From assembly GCF_025698545.1 (NCBI RefSeq), contig NC_068577.1:5533501-5597500 (forward strand): a stretch of DNA of 64,000 nt, in the 5' to 3' direction. The stretch's first letter is position 1. The number at the start of each line of letters is the position of its first letter. The notes below the pieces were generated by a model, which was not told the origin of the DNA, searched no databases, and saw only the letters and a list, made by a program, of their open reading frames with translations. Positions 25,719-38,256 of the stretch are shown here, piece by piece. The DNA comes from Gossypium raimondii. Lineage: Eukaryota; Streptophyta; Magnoliopsida; Malvales; Malvaceae. A program made the position numbers and the translations under genes.

Positions 25719-28700
25719 TCAGTTAGGGTAAGGTAACCTGCAACAAGCATTCAAACATGCACTCAGCCAAGAAAAACACACGTACCCACTCCAACCCTGA
25801 TCTATGATACCAACAAACAACAATTCTGACACTCCGTATATGACTTCATAGGTAATTAAGCAGCTCCAATCTTTTTTTTCTTTTTAAAAAAGAGGTATAA
25901 AGGGCTCCCATTACTTGTGCTATTGCTATTTGCTAGCACTATAGCATATGTTAGGTCTAGTTCTAGTTTTAGTCCCTTATGTTCTTTAGGTTAATTTGAG
26001 ATACTTTAGTTTCCTATTTTTTTAATGTTATTAATTTGTTATTATTAAAGTGATTACGTGGATATAAAAAAATAGATTTAAACGTACGGCTAACATGTAA
26101 ATTTGAACTTCCTAAAATCAATGTCATTATTATAACATTAACAAACATTAAGGCTTTCACTATTGATGCATTTGTATGTATGGATGTTAACAAGAGTACA
26201 AGACACTTACCCCAGTCTAAGAGAAATGTCAGAGCTATAGCTTCTCCATGCATGGCCGTTGCAGTCTGATGGCTGGCCTAGGCCTTGCTGAGCCACAGTT
26301 GGTTGGACCACATGAGGTGAATTCCCCATCTATACCAAATCAACTTTGCTGTCAAATGAAAATGAAAAACCAGGAAACTATAGGAAAAATTTTCCAGATG
26401 ATACAATATACACTTACTTTCTCTTTCAATTGCTGGTTTTCTTCCATCAGTTCTACTTCCTTCAAGTTCAACAAGGATAAATAATAATAATAATTTGTAA
26501 GCGCTAAAGATCATTTCAGCAGCAAAGAGAAGAAATAAATATAGGGAATAAAGTAAGGTTTAATTATGAACTTCATCCTACTAAGAAGTTAATTCCTTTA
26601 TTTTAAATTTTTACAATTTAATCATAGTGTTTTATGAAAATTGAAAAGCTAATCTAATTATTAATAAATACATGAATTTGAGCTACAGACTCGCTATTTT
26701 GTTACATATTCTTTGTATTTAAATCTGATAATTTTTTAATTTTGTAAAATACAAAAATCAAATTATGATAAGCTTCTCAATATTCATAAAAGAGAAGGAT
26801 GAAATAGAGTGTTAAGGAAAACCTTAGGCCCTTTCTCAAGTTCCATATCTTTTCTGTTATAAAGACCTGTCGCTCAATGTTAACTGCAGGAATGTCGAAT
26901 ATGAATGTTTATATACAAATATTTTTAAAATTATTCATATATAAAAAGTTATACCTTATAAATATCTACATTCAAATATTTATCAAGTATGATAAGAAAA
27001 ATAAAGTGTTTATTAAACAAACAAAGTTAACAAATAGGTCAATTTATGATTTATCTAGCTAAAATGTCAACATTGATTATTTCCTAAAATCACAGCTCCC
27101 AACGCAAAAAAAATCATGTAAAATGATAAATTTGAAAGAATGCTTTTATAAAAAAATTATGTCCATATTTTAATTGGAATAGTTAATGATATTAATTTTC
27201 TAAATTAACTAACAACTTTATAAAGTTAGAAGGTTAAATTATGCCTAATTAAAGTAAAAAAAAACTAAATTTCAATTTCAACATAATAGTAGAGACCAAA
27301 CTATAATTTGACCCAAAATCTTCCTTCCACAGATTAAGCAGCGAACTTGTCTGTTACAGTTACATAATATCATCAGATACTCTAATTTATTCATTTTACT
27401 ATGAAACTTATATATATTGTATATCATAGAGAGTATCAACTATTGCAAGCTAGCTACTTATATTACCTTCCTTTTGAGGATGCTGATTTCTTTGAAAAAT
27501 AGTTCATCCTGAAACACACAAAAAGTAATCATCATTAGTTAAATCACAATCTGCAAAAGCTTCAAATGGAAGCTACAAACTGAGGGTGTAAATAAGAATA
27601 AAAAAGGGATAGGGTAACATTTAATTTTTAAATTTGTTAACTTTCCTTCTTCTTTAATTTTTTTTTATCCATATTAATCTTTAAGCTTGGCAACTTTTTT
27701 AATCTTGTATTATTTTTAGCTGATTGATGTGGCACAATATTAAACTGTCATGTTATCATGTCTAAAACTTGAAAAATTGTAAGTTCTAAAATTAATGTGG
27801 ATAAAAAGAAGTTCAGGGGCTAAAAGTTGAAAAAAAGTTATGAAGTACAAAAATTAAATGTTGTTTTATCCCACTTAAAAAAAAATGATCTGGGGTGAGT
27901 TGAGGCATCAAAAACCTTTGTTTGGGTGACCCGGTTGAGGCCTCCTTCAAGTAATTTCTCTAGATGTTTTAATTCTTCAAGATCTAACCCTTGAAGCTCC
28001 TCTCCTCTCAGCTGTCTATCAATGAAAAGGATGGCACAACATCATCATGGTATATAAAACTCATACAACAAAACAGCTATAATATGTTCATATTTTTACC
28101 TCAGCTCTTTGGTCTTTTCTGCTATTTCCGTTCCCAACTTGGCACATGTGCTACTTTGAAGCTAAAACAAGAAGAAAAAGAGAAGATTCTTAGCATAAAA
28201 TGGTTTTCTTCTTCCAAGCACATGAAGGTAAGAGGATTTTGTTTTAAGCTATTTCATGGGACACCAATTTTAAGTTGGAAACGTAGTGCTGCTGAGAGTT
28301 GCATTTTCAGGGCCTTAAATTTTTAGTCACTCAGCACTCAACTTCAGCAAGATGACTTCACATTAAAGTGTAAGTAACAGGTACAAATAAGTTTTTGTTC
28401 AACACAAATATATTACATCTTTTTAAATGTTTTTTCATGCATTCAAAGGTTCATACAGGGTTCTAAATGATCCGAAGCTGAATAAATGAATCTCTGTTTA
28501 TGTTTGTTTGTTTATTTTTAGATTTATTCGCGTTTGTTAAAAACTTCAACATTGTGTTCGTGTTCATTTATTTAAAATAATGTATATTCAATTTCATTCA
28601 TTTAAGTTAAATAAACTTATTCGTGAACATTAAACATAGTAGCAAATATGTTTATGAACATATAATGCATGTTCACAAACAATGTTCATGAATAATAATA

Positions 28701-31143
28701 AATAAATAATAAATAATCACATATTCTTTTAGATGTAAATTAATCAAGTATAAACTTTAATTATTATTTTATATATATATAATAATGTTTTTAATTATAT
28801 AATAATAGAACAATAAATGAGTTTTAAATGTGTTTTAAACAGTTTCATAAATGAACATAAATGAATTTGTATATGAATATAAATAATCAAAACAAGTTTT
28901 ATTCGTGTTCGGTTCGTTTAATAAACAAGCCTCAAAGATCCATATCTAAATTTTTATTGATTATAAATATTTCAAGAAAAATAATCATACCATTAGAAAT
29001 TTTACGAAGTTAATATTGCAGGTTTCACACAACATTGAATACCCTAGTCAAGATTCAAACGGTGCTGGTTTGGATAATGCATGCATGCAAACATGTATAT
29101 ATTACATGGGAAACTTAAAACAAAGGTCAAAGATCAATAATACAAACAATAAGAGAAGGATGAAAAGATGTTCAAAGTTCTAACCTGAAGCTCAAGGGTT
29201 GAAATAGGATCCAATAGATCGATTCTTTCTGACTGCAGATTTCTCCTTTCAATCACCTGCCTTGTACTTAGGATATAGCAAAAGAATTTGATATATTGCA
29301 AAGCAAAATAGGGTTATTCGAGGAGCAATTTCTAAGTATTTATAAACCATATACATATAGCATATAATAATATAGGGCATGACCCAGTCAGGCTTTCTAG
29401 GTTTCCATGCCAGTAGTAAATTATAATTACATTTATTTTTAATAAAATTATTATATCATAACCCAAACAAACACACACAATAAGCCAAAGACTTGAAGTC
29501 TGTAAGAGATCGCCAAGTAAAAGAACAACAAGCAAAACAAAAGAAAACCACCATAGACAAAGCTCAACAAGCAACATGTTAAAGAAACATTCTTAAAATA
29601 CACAAAAATCCATAATGAACAGTTGCTTAATTAGTTTATGTAGAGGCTAACACAGATTATTTATAGAAGAACCTATCAATTTGCATGTATCAATTCTGGT
29701 AAAGTATATGTAGTTGTTTTATATATAGACTATATGTGCATAATAGCAAAGGTATGCTCATTATCCACTTAAATTAGATACTTGCATTAATTTTTTTATT
29801 TAGTAGAAACCTTAGTGTTAAATAAATATTAAAGCTTTTTTAACTGGCAAAAAGAAAAATAGTATTCTTATCAAATAATCAGACAAGGCACAGGTTATTG
29901 ATTCAACTGATGACCAAACCAATTAGTTTTCCCAATCAATTATTTAAAATGTCAAATCAAAACATTATTACCATCAATTCAGAAAACTTTTGGAAACTCC
30001 AACTATTTCTCCACAGGTTTAAACTACTATGTTTAGAAATTTAATTATTTGCCTTTTCAAATGTAAACATTATTACTATGTTATGGATTTCTCCAAAGCA
30101 TTTCATCATTATTGGTAGTATTATTTTCGGAATTAAGTGTACGGGTAAATGTTTAATATAAGAATATTTAAAATTTTAATTTTTAATATATTTTGAGAGT
30201 ATTTCGAAGATTAATTTCTATATTCATATTTTAATATACATCAAAACATAAATGATAAACACAAATATTTAAAAAAATAAAGAATCATAACAACATAAAA
30301 AAAAAACCTTATATTCTATATTTATGAGGTAGAAAGATGTTCATATTGGGATTTCATGCTGAATGATAAAATAAAATTACCTGAGAAATAAAGTATCAGT
30401 GTTGTCTTCTACTTACATCAACAAAAGATACATGGAAATGATCACCATTTATCTAGACAGAAGCTTAGTCATAAAATATGGATTCAACAAATATAAAACT
30501 TTCATGTGAAAACTATTGACTTAGAGGTTTAAATAGCAATCACGAATGTAATCTTTTATTGCATCCATTTATTATGATCATAACTATAACAAATATTATG
30601 ACAATCAATTACAAAATATCGAAGAAAACTAGCAATTACAATATTTGCTATTATAAAATCCTTGTTTTGACATCATCTTACATAAATTATTAAATAATAT
30701 TTTTAATATAAATATAAGATCCTAGTACATTCAGTCACTATTAATTTATAGTTTTTAACACAACTTTCTTGATTCTAAAGAGCTTCACCCAATGCAATTA
30801 TATTTATTCTCTCTTCCTCTCACAGACCTACACACCATAATATGCACCAGCAAAGCACAGACTCCTAAGTAAAACCAGTAAAAAATAGAGCAAATTTCCA
30901 AGCATGAACATTACATATAATATGTTATATGTAGAGAAAAAGTGAATTAATTTAATTTTACCTGGTACTGGAGTATTCAAAGAGCTTCCCAGTATTTGAA
31001 AACACTAAGAGAGCTATCTCAGCATCACATAGAGTTGAAAGCTCATAAGCTTTCTTGAAAAGCCCTCTTCTCCTCTTGGAGAAAGTCACCTGCCTAGCCG
31101 CCGTGTTGTCGATCTTCTTGATCTGAATCTTCTGCCTCGTCAT
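25719..31143 (-). CDS. MIKC-type MADS-box transcription factor, SVP/StMADS11-like
   Basis: Coding exons on the minus strand: 30962-31143, 29185-29266, 28100-28161, 27916-28015, 27467-27508, 26418-26459, 26211-26329, 25719-25737. They join in frame to 215 codons. Exon sizes 182, 82, 62, 100, 42 and 42 follow the MIKC pattern. Residues 1-60 are the MADS domain ([42 protein letters not shown]), which binds CArG boxes as a dimer. The I and K regions include [29 protein letters not shown] and EISILKRK. The C terminus ends [14 protein letters not shown], the LxLGLP-type end of the SVP clade, with the last exon contributing only 19 nt. SVP/AGL24-type proteins control flowering time, meristem identity or bud dormancy; the paralogue is not resolved. 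Intron 1 is 1.7 kb. No disabling change was seen. Confidence 0.92.
28440..28960. other. AT-rich insertion-like block in MADS intron 2
   Basis: The interval holds repeated words such as GTTTGTTTGTTTATTT, TTCGTGTTCATTTATT and TTCGTGTTCGGTTCGTTTAA in a region that otherwise has ordinary intron composition. These GTTCGTTTAAT-rich words are typical of a decayed plant MITE. Its limits and target-site duplication could not be set. Confidence 0.35.
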
Positions 31144-32030
31144 TTCGCTTCCTGGGTTCGAATTTATCGAAACCCTTCGAACAAATTCGAACCCGAAGTG
31201 AGATATTTAGTTAAAAAGGATCTCTACAAAATCCCCTCCAATTTGATCTTTAAATTAACATATGTGTGTGTACTTCAAAATAAAAATAAAAAAAACAGCA
31301 CATAGAAACCAAAAAGAAAATTCAATCAAAACACAGAATCCTACATTAACCCTTAAAAAAAACAGCACATAGAAACCAAAAAGAATATTCAATCAAAACA
31401 CAAAATCCTACATTAACCCTTAAAGAACATCACATAAAAACACAAAACAAAAACTGGGTTTTGAGTTTATTAACAAGAAATCAAACGAGGAAAAAAACCC
31501 AGAAAAAAAAAAGGTATTTCTCACCACAAAATCAAGCTAAATACAAGGCAGAAAGCAAGTGTTAAGAACTGAGATAAGGGAAAATGGTCAGTGATATAAA
31601 AGGAAAAGGGATTTCCAAATTAAGCTAGCGTAATCAAATAACTTTATAAGTGAAAATAATGAAATATAAAACCCTAGATGGGAAAAAGAGATAGGACTAG
31701 AAAGGAAATAAAGCATAGAGTGGCCAAAAGGGGGAAAACAAAAAAAGAACTGAAAAAAAGGAATTAAAAACCTACCAATCCAAGCTCATTTAGCAATGAA
31801 AATGGAAGCAAAGAACAAGTGGGATTGGGCAGAATTTTTCTGGGTTTCACCTATATATCTGCCTTTTATGAGTGGCGACACTAAACATAAAGGGTCACAG
31901 ACAAAAGCCACCAATTGTTTCCAGAGAGAGACAATATGGGAAAAGAAAAGAAAGGCAAAGAAAACAGAAGCAAAAGAAGTAAAGATATGGAAAGATTCCA
32001 TTTTTATGTGCTAAATAAGGTCTGAATTTT
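31144..32030 (-). promoter_or_regulatory. Upstream region of the MADS-box gene (5' UTR, possible leader intron, promoter)
   Basis: On the minus strand the start codon at 31143 is preceded by T/C-rich leader-like sequence. A 67-bp tandem duplication lies at 31290-31422. Potential donor sites such as ATTG-GTAGG near 31775 could define a leader intron, which is common in MIKC genes, but no choice is supported by sequence alone. No confident TATA box was assigned. Confidence 0.35.
31290..31422. repeat. 67-bp tandem duplication upstream of the MADS-box gene
   Basis: The unit beginning AAAAACAGCACATAGAAACC starts near 31291 and again near 31358, each copy ending CCTACATTAACCCTT. The copies differ at only a few positions (for example AGAATCC versus AAAATCC), so the duplication is recent. 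It lies within about 280 bp of the start codon, in the presumed 5' UTR or leader intron. Confidence 0.9.
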
Positions 32031-33380
32031 TTATTTTATCCAAATTTGATGTTTATATTTGAGACAAATTGATAAATAGGTCAAATTGAATAATATTGTT
32101 AAACAAATTTATAAAGAATAATTAGCAGAAATTACCCATTCAAATTAATGTGTTTACAAAAGTTGTACCAACTTTTAAAATTTCCTCAAATTTTCACAAA
32201 TTAAAATAAATGATTTAGCTTTTAGTTAAACCTAAGAAGAATGAAACAAACAATAAGTAAATTAATATTTTCTTTAAGGTCAAATTCTATTGGAGGTCCA
32301 TGTATAATATATTTTTGGTGGATTTAGTTTATATATTTTAATTTTAATTTGATTTTTTTTTTGTTTTTGTACTTAATTTTCAATTTTTTTAATTCCGTCG
32401 GGGTAGCGTTTGGAAACATTGATTTCAAAATAATGGAAATTGATTGATAAGGGCGAATCTAGGGGGCTGGCAGGGGCTCCGGCCTATGAAATGGAAATTT
32501 TTTTATTTTGACCCTTTAAAATTTTTAAAATTTTAAATTAGTAAAAGTAAAATTATACTTTTACCCCCTCTAAAAATAATAAAATTTTGATTTAATATTT
32601 TAAAATTACATTTTCACTATCGTAAAAAGTACAATTTAATTTTGGCCCCTAAAATAATTTGTTGGCTTCTCCCACGACACGAATACTAATGTAGCATTGA
32701 TGATTATTTCTCAAATACATATAAAATTTAAGAAATTATTGAATGCTTATTATTCAATAGAGAATTCAAATTTTAAAGGAATTTATTAATTTCAAAATTC
32801 AAACTTTTATACTTTCTATATATATATACACTAATTTTATTAATGAAGTTAAATTTCAAAATTTTCAAATTCATATTCTATTCACAACATCGAATAATTT
32901 AACTTAGATTTTTTTAACATATGATAATAGAACATATATACGTAAAAAAAAAAAGTTACTGTGCAAAATCGAGGTTGAAAATATAAATTTAAAAAAGAAG
33001 AGAACAAGGAAGGATTAAATTATAAGAGAGAGATTGAATACGTAAAATTTGAATAGTACAGGGGCTTTTTATAGAATTTCACCATTTCTGTTTTAGTTTT
33101 AGACGCCTTAGACCATGCTGAGTGGCTGTCAGAAAATAATGACTGCTTTGTACCCTCGTACCAGTTTACGTCTTCAAGGCTTCCAATTTGGCTCTCACAT
33201 AATTACAGCCTATTTATTTATATTTGTGTTCTTATTTATATGTAAATAATGATTTAAATAAATAATATATTAATGGGTCTTAAAGAATATTCTAAAAGTA
33301 TGCATTAGCAAATTTCTATAAATACATACTTACATTTAAAGCAATAGTAGAGTTGTTCTCATGATCACCAAGGCTTAGAT
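32031..33380. other. AT-rich intergenic DNA with one MITE copy
   Basis: No gene recognised. The segment 32447-32680 is the second copy of the small element at 5156-5337: it opens AAGGGCGAATCTAGGGGGCT, carries GGCTGGCAGGGGC, and ends near GGCTTCTCCCACGAC with a decayed right end. The rest is AT-rich without visible structure. Confidence 0.45.
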
Positions 33381-33399
33381 CGGCAGGACATCAATAAAT

Positions 33400-36300
33400 A
33401 AATTAGGAAATTTCGTGTCAAAAGATATTGATCCGGAATTCATCAATTCGAGTTTTCAAATGAGCAAGTGATATGTCTTTACTTGAATAACTTTCATTGA
33501 ACTAAGCATATGGTATGGATATATCATTATTATGCGTGTGAGTAATAACCCTTTAATTGTATGATAAAAGAAATAGAAATTAAATATTAATGTCAAACTC
33601 TTTTTTTTTTTTGGAAATTATGGGTATCGTTTATAAGATCTACTTATTTTTTCAAAATTTGTAAGAATCTAGAATTGTTAGGGGGTTGACTTTTTTTGGA
33701 AAAGTCTTCAAATAATCGTCTACCGAGTATATAACACTTCCCCTAGCAACTAAGGTATTGTCTATTGAGAAATGTGTTTACATTGTAATAAACATGTAAC
33801 TGTTTTCTATGTATTTGAACGACGAATAAATAAATAAAATTAATTCCATATTTCACTGTTATACATCTTGTGTTTTTATCTTTCATGTTTTGCATACATG
33901 GCAAAGATTGTGGCAAGTAAATATTAGCTCATTATTTAAGTTCAAACTGATGATAAGTGGCATTGTAAGAACGTTTACATTGCAAGAAAGATAACTTACT
34001 TCAGTAGATAATCTAAACGAGTCTATAATCTCGTAAAAGAATTAAAGTGAGCATTTGATTCAAATACTTAGAAGAATTATTATATCGTCTACAATTCCAA
34101 TTTGGGAGATGACTAGTCTTGAATATTGGAGCAGTTGACTCTAGGGGTGAGCATTCGATCGAATCGAATCAAAAATTTTCGAGTTAATCGAGTTTTCGAA
34201 TCTCATTTTATCATCCTAACTTTATTTGAAGTTTTTTCGAATCGAGTCGAGTGAGATGGAATTCGAATCGAATCGAATATATTAGTTCGAGTTAAATTTT
34301 AAAAAATAATTTTGGGTCCTTGTAACCACTGTCACCCATCGTAAAAAAATTTGTCCACCTTAATCAAATTTTTTATTAACTTTCATCACCTCATAATTTA
34401 TTTATTAATTTTTTATATATTTGTTAGCTTATTTTCTTGCTTAGTTGTTTCAATTATCTTCAGATTCTTGTCACTATGTATTTTGGAATTAAAAATATAT
34501 TAAATGTAAAAATATGATTTTTAATAAAAGTTATTTTAAAATAAAATGTGAAATTGATACCAATATAAAATGTTAACACGAATATTTTATGGCATAATTA
34601 ATAATTCAATTTTAATATAAATATTCAATTTGATTAAACAATTTAATAATATAAATAATATAAAATGTGAAATTTAATTTAATAATATAAATAGTAGATA
34701 TAAATAAAATTATTACTATTTATGTTTAGTAATTTTTTTTTGGATAATTTTGATTTTTTATTTGAGAGTAAAGGGTGAGAAGTAAAAATATAGGGGAAAT
34801 AAAAGTTTTGAGGAATAAAAGTTTGAGGGAAAGTAAATAGGGGGGAGTAAAATTTTGGAGGAAAAATATTAAAAAAAATATTTGGAGGGGGGAAGGTTTG
34901 GGGTAGATGGGAGTTGTGATGGGAAGGAAATAAAAGTTTTAGGGAAAAAGTGGGAGGGAGTAAAAATTTTGGGGGAAAATAAAAGGTTTTGAGGGTTTTG
35001 GGGAGTAAAATTTTAAGAAAAAGTAAATGGAAGAGTAAAATTTTGGTGGGAAATGGATTTTGGGTAGATTGGGGGGTTGGGATGAGAGGGGAGGAGAGGG
35101 GAGTAAAAGTTTTGGGGGGAAAGTGGTAAGGAGTAAAAGTTTTGAGGAAAAAGTAAAAAAGTTTGGGAGTTTGGGGTAAAAATGTAAAATATTATAGTTT
35201 GATATTCGAATTATTCGAATTATTCGAATTATTCGAGTTATTCGAATTCGAAAACTCAACTCGATTCGAACTCGAAATTTGAAAAAAAATTCGAGTTGAT
35301 TCGAGTAACTCGATTAACTCGAATAACTCGATTCGTTTAACTCGAAATTCGATTTTTTCGATTTTTTCGAATCAAATCGAGTTTTGCTCACCTCTAATTA
35401 ACTCCACGAGTAAAGATATAGAAGTATTCATTGGAAGAATGATACATTGGACTGGATCCAAGATGAATTAATTCTGAATTCGTTTGTGAATTAATTCACT
35501 TGTGACGTTTATGATGTGATTTACCTAAATCTTGAGTTAGTCACTGACCATGCGTATGTAACTCATGTGCTTTGATATAAGTGGAGGTTTATGCTCCGAA
35601 GATGATCGAGCCCATAGCCGGTATGTTAGGTACATAGCTTGTGTATGACATGACTTTACTGGTAACAATGGAATTCATAGCTCGATTAAAGAGTTAACGA
35701 TATCCTCTCATTGGCATTGTGTGGATTTATAAAACAAGCAATCTATTACAGTCATTTGTTGGCAGTGATCATATTAATTATTAAGAAGACACAACAGTGA
35801 CAATGAGATAAAACATGATTGTATTGAACGAATAGACTTAACTTAAATGAATCAATGATATCATATAAGGGTAACACACTAATGATGAGGTCATTGGACA
35901 AAGCAGTTGGATGAATTTCTTCCCTAAAAAGTATACAATAAGGAATTTTCAATCATGGTACTTCTTGTGCACTGACTCCATGATTAAGTAATTGTGAATT
36001 GTCGGAACGATGCTTCTGGACATAATTGCAATTACTAGAGCCTAATTGTATATGTCCGATTAGTCCATTCGCTAGCTCAACAAAACCTCGATTGAACTAC
36101 ATTTGAATCAGAAAAATTTATACAACTTTGGAAATAATTTAATTGATTTGATTTATTCGATGTGGAATTAAATTAGGCGGTCATGAGAATTATTTAATTA
36201 GAGAATTTGATTAAAGATTTAAAAATAATAATTTTGGAAAACCTCAATAATTTTTTTAGAAAAATAATTTTGATAAAGTAAAATTAAATTAATCAAATTA

Positions 36301-37297
36301 ATATGATATTTTTTGGAATTAATTTTTAAGCCAAACAATTAGTCCAATGAGTAATTAAACTCGAAAATTTGACCTGATATCGAAAATTTGGCCCGAGAAC
36401 CCAAAATCAAAACTGAAACCAAGATCAAAACCAAAAAACTAGTCGAACTGAACTTGGTATGTGAAACTAGGCTGACGGTCCAACTGGTGACTGGACTAGA
36501 CTGGTTGGACTGTCACTGGCTCGGACAAACCAACAGTAGCCAAACCGAATTCGGGTGTCGTGAGGGTGTCGCGACTGCACCACTGGGCACTACGGTGCCA
36601 ACGACTGCGACGACGACATTTCTGGTGACCGACGGGTGGTCCTTTGACAGTTGAGCAGTAGAAGAATTACAGTCTTACTAGAACTTTACCAGATAATTTG
36701 ATTTTAGATTAACTATTCTAAAAATAATATTATTTTAATAGTGTTAATATTAAATTTAATTTAATATTTATCTTATAGATAAATATTCTATTAATTTAAT
36801 ATATATATAATATTAGATTTAATATGATATTTATCTTGATAAGTATTATATTAATTTAATATTAAAGTGATTAAGTTTAATCATAGTTTAACTCTTTAAA
36901 CTCACCCTTATATAAAGAGAACTTTGAGTTTCAAGTGAAAGTTGTAGAGAGAATTTTTTCTGAAAAAAATTATTTCAAAAAAAAAATAGAGATATTTTTC
37001 TTATTTACAACTTGGACCAAAAGTTTAAAGAAATTACGAAATTATCCATTGGTAACTTTGTGAAAATTTTTTTGACTCTAAGTGAGCCCACACTCATTAG
37101 ACGTGAGCTTGAGGATAGCGAAAAAGATTACTTGATCAAAGCATTCATCCTAGACGAATTTAAATGTACGATTTTGATTAAATGTTTATTATTTTAGATA
37201 ACACAAATAAGTTTTTGTTTTGGAAAAATTTTAAAACTTTTATTTTCCCTAAAATATATTTTTCGATATATTTTTCAAACTCGATTTTCTAATAATT
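33400..37297 (+). mobile_element. Long LTR-like sequence with downstream tRNA-Met primer binding site, split by a hAT-like element
   Basis: A primer-binding-site motif ATTGGTATCAGAGTCAGG follows at 37296-37313; TGGTATCAGAG is complementary to the 3' end of initiator tRNA-Met and marks the start of the internal region of Copia-type and many other plant retrotransposons. Upstream, CCCTTATATAAAGAGAAC near 36905 is a good LTR TATA box, followed by a leader-like stretch. The same unique-looking sequence continues across the hAT-like insertion (ending GAGCAGTTGACTC at 34141 and resuming ACTCCACGAG near 35401). The left terminus was not identified, so 33400 is only a rough limit. No gag or pol follows; after about 37600 the sequence passes into a CACTA end. 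Confidence 0.45.
34142..35396. mobile_element. hAT-like inverted-repeat element, 1.25 kb, with TTCGA-rich arms
   Basis: Left end TAGGGGTGAGCA at 34142 and right end TGCTCACCTCTA (inverse TAGAGGTGAGCA) at 35396 are inverted. Flanking octamers GTTGACTC and ATTAACTC agree at 6 of 8 positions, as for an aged 8-bp hAT target-site duplication. The arms (34150-34300 and 35190-35390) are dense in TTCGAATCGA, ACTCGATT and similar words, so the ends can fold extensively. The centre (34760-35160) is a G/A-rich tract repeating GAGTAAAA and TTTTGGGGG words. No transposase is encoded, so it is non-autonomous. Confidence 0.7.
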
Positions 37298-37313
37298 GGT
37301 ATCAGAGTCAGGT
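37296..37313 (+). other. Primer binding site for initiator tRNA-Met
   Basis: ATTGGTATCAGAGTCAGG: the TGGTATCAGAG core is the standard plant retrotransposon primer binding site. It shows that the sequence just upstream is the 3' end of a 5' LTR, here degenerate because the expected terminal CA is not present. Confidence 0.7.
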
Positions 37314-37639
37314 TATACTCTATCTATAAGTATAAATAGATAATCAAAATATATTTTTTTTCTTCTTGAATGATTTGATTACATAGAAAGTGACATTCTT
37401 TAAATATTATCCATGTTTTGAGTTATATATGGAATTGGATGTGATATTATATAATTGTTATTTTTGCCAAGGTTGTAGTTCTTAGGAAATAGACTATGGA
37501 CTATCATCTTCACGCATGACTTTTTTTTTTTAAATTCATAGAATTCTTGTGAGCCGGAAACTGATATAGAACATAAATTTAATTTTTCAAAAAGAGTCCA
37601 TGAAGAGGAGAAAATAGAGCGACGGTGATTGAAGACCCA

Positions 37640-38256
37640 ATGAATGTCTTATGAAAAAGAATGGGAAAATGTAGTCAACATGAAAGCATCTTCTTTCGAA
37701 GCTATAGGGGTTGGTACTTCATCTTCTTTCGTTGCTTTATTTGCGTTATGACTTTTGGAGACTTTTTTTTCTTTTCATTTCCTATTATTCAAAATATGAG
37801 TGTCACGAAAGGTAATAATTCTTGCGGCACTTTTGTAAGTGTAGTTACTTATGATAAAAAAGTAACCAAAAAGTATCATTTGTGACATTTTTGTTTAAAA
37901 ATTTTCGTGACGTTAACAATTCTTTACTTAGTTTTTCTTAAATTTTCGCTCAAGAATTAGAAAACCTTTTGTGACGTTTCGTCCCAATTTTTTGTGATGT
38001 TTTTATGCGTCATGAAATAAACAATGTTTTCATCATTTTTTGATTGGTCAATGTGATGCTAAGAAACGTAATTACACATTATTTAAAAAAAAATTTGTGA
38101 TGTTTAGAATTGTTTCTAAACGTCACAGAAAATTACTTTTTTTGTCGTTTTTAAAGCGGCAAAAATATTTTCCCTTACAGTAAATACATTATGCATTTTT
38201 ATGTTTCGAAAAAAAATGCTACGACAACGTTACAAAAACATAATTTTGGAGTAGTG
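37640..38256. mobile_element. CACTA element end, a family different from the 11.5-kb element
   Basis: The high end reads TTTTGGAGTAGTG at 38244-38256, which inverted is CACTACTCCAAAA, a CACTA terminus. Inward of it are repeated motifs TTCGTGACG, TTTGTGATGTTT, AAACGTCACA and TTTGTGACATT in both orientations, acting as subterminal repeats (about 37800-38150), with a small hairpin GATGTTTAGA/TCTAAACGTC near 38098-38122. The motifs differ from the GCGGCG words of the 13.8-25.3 kb element. The opposite end and any coding region are missing. Confidence 0.55.

Noticed and set aside
34939..35259. 106-codon Pro/Ser/Phe-rich frame on the minus strand
   Set aside because: It is the complement of the G/A-rich core of the hAT-like element.
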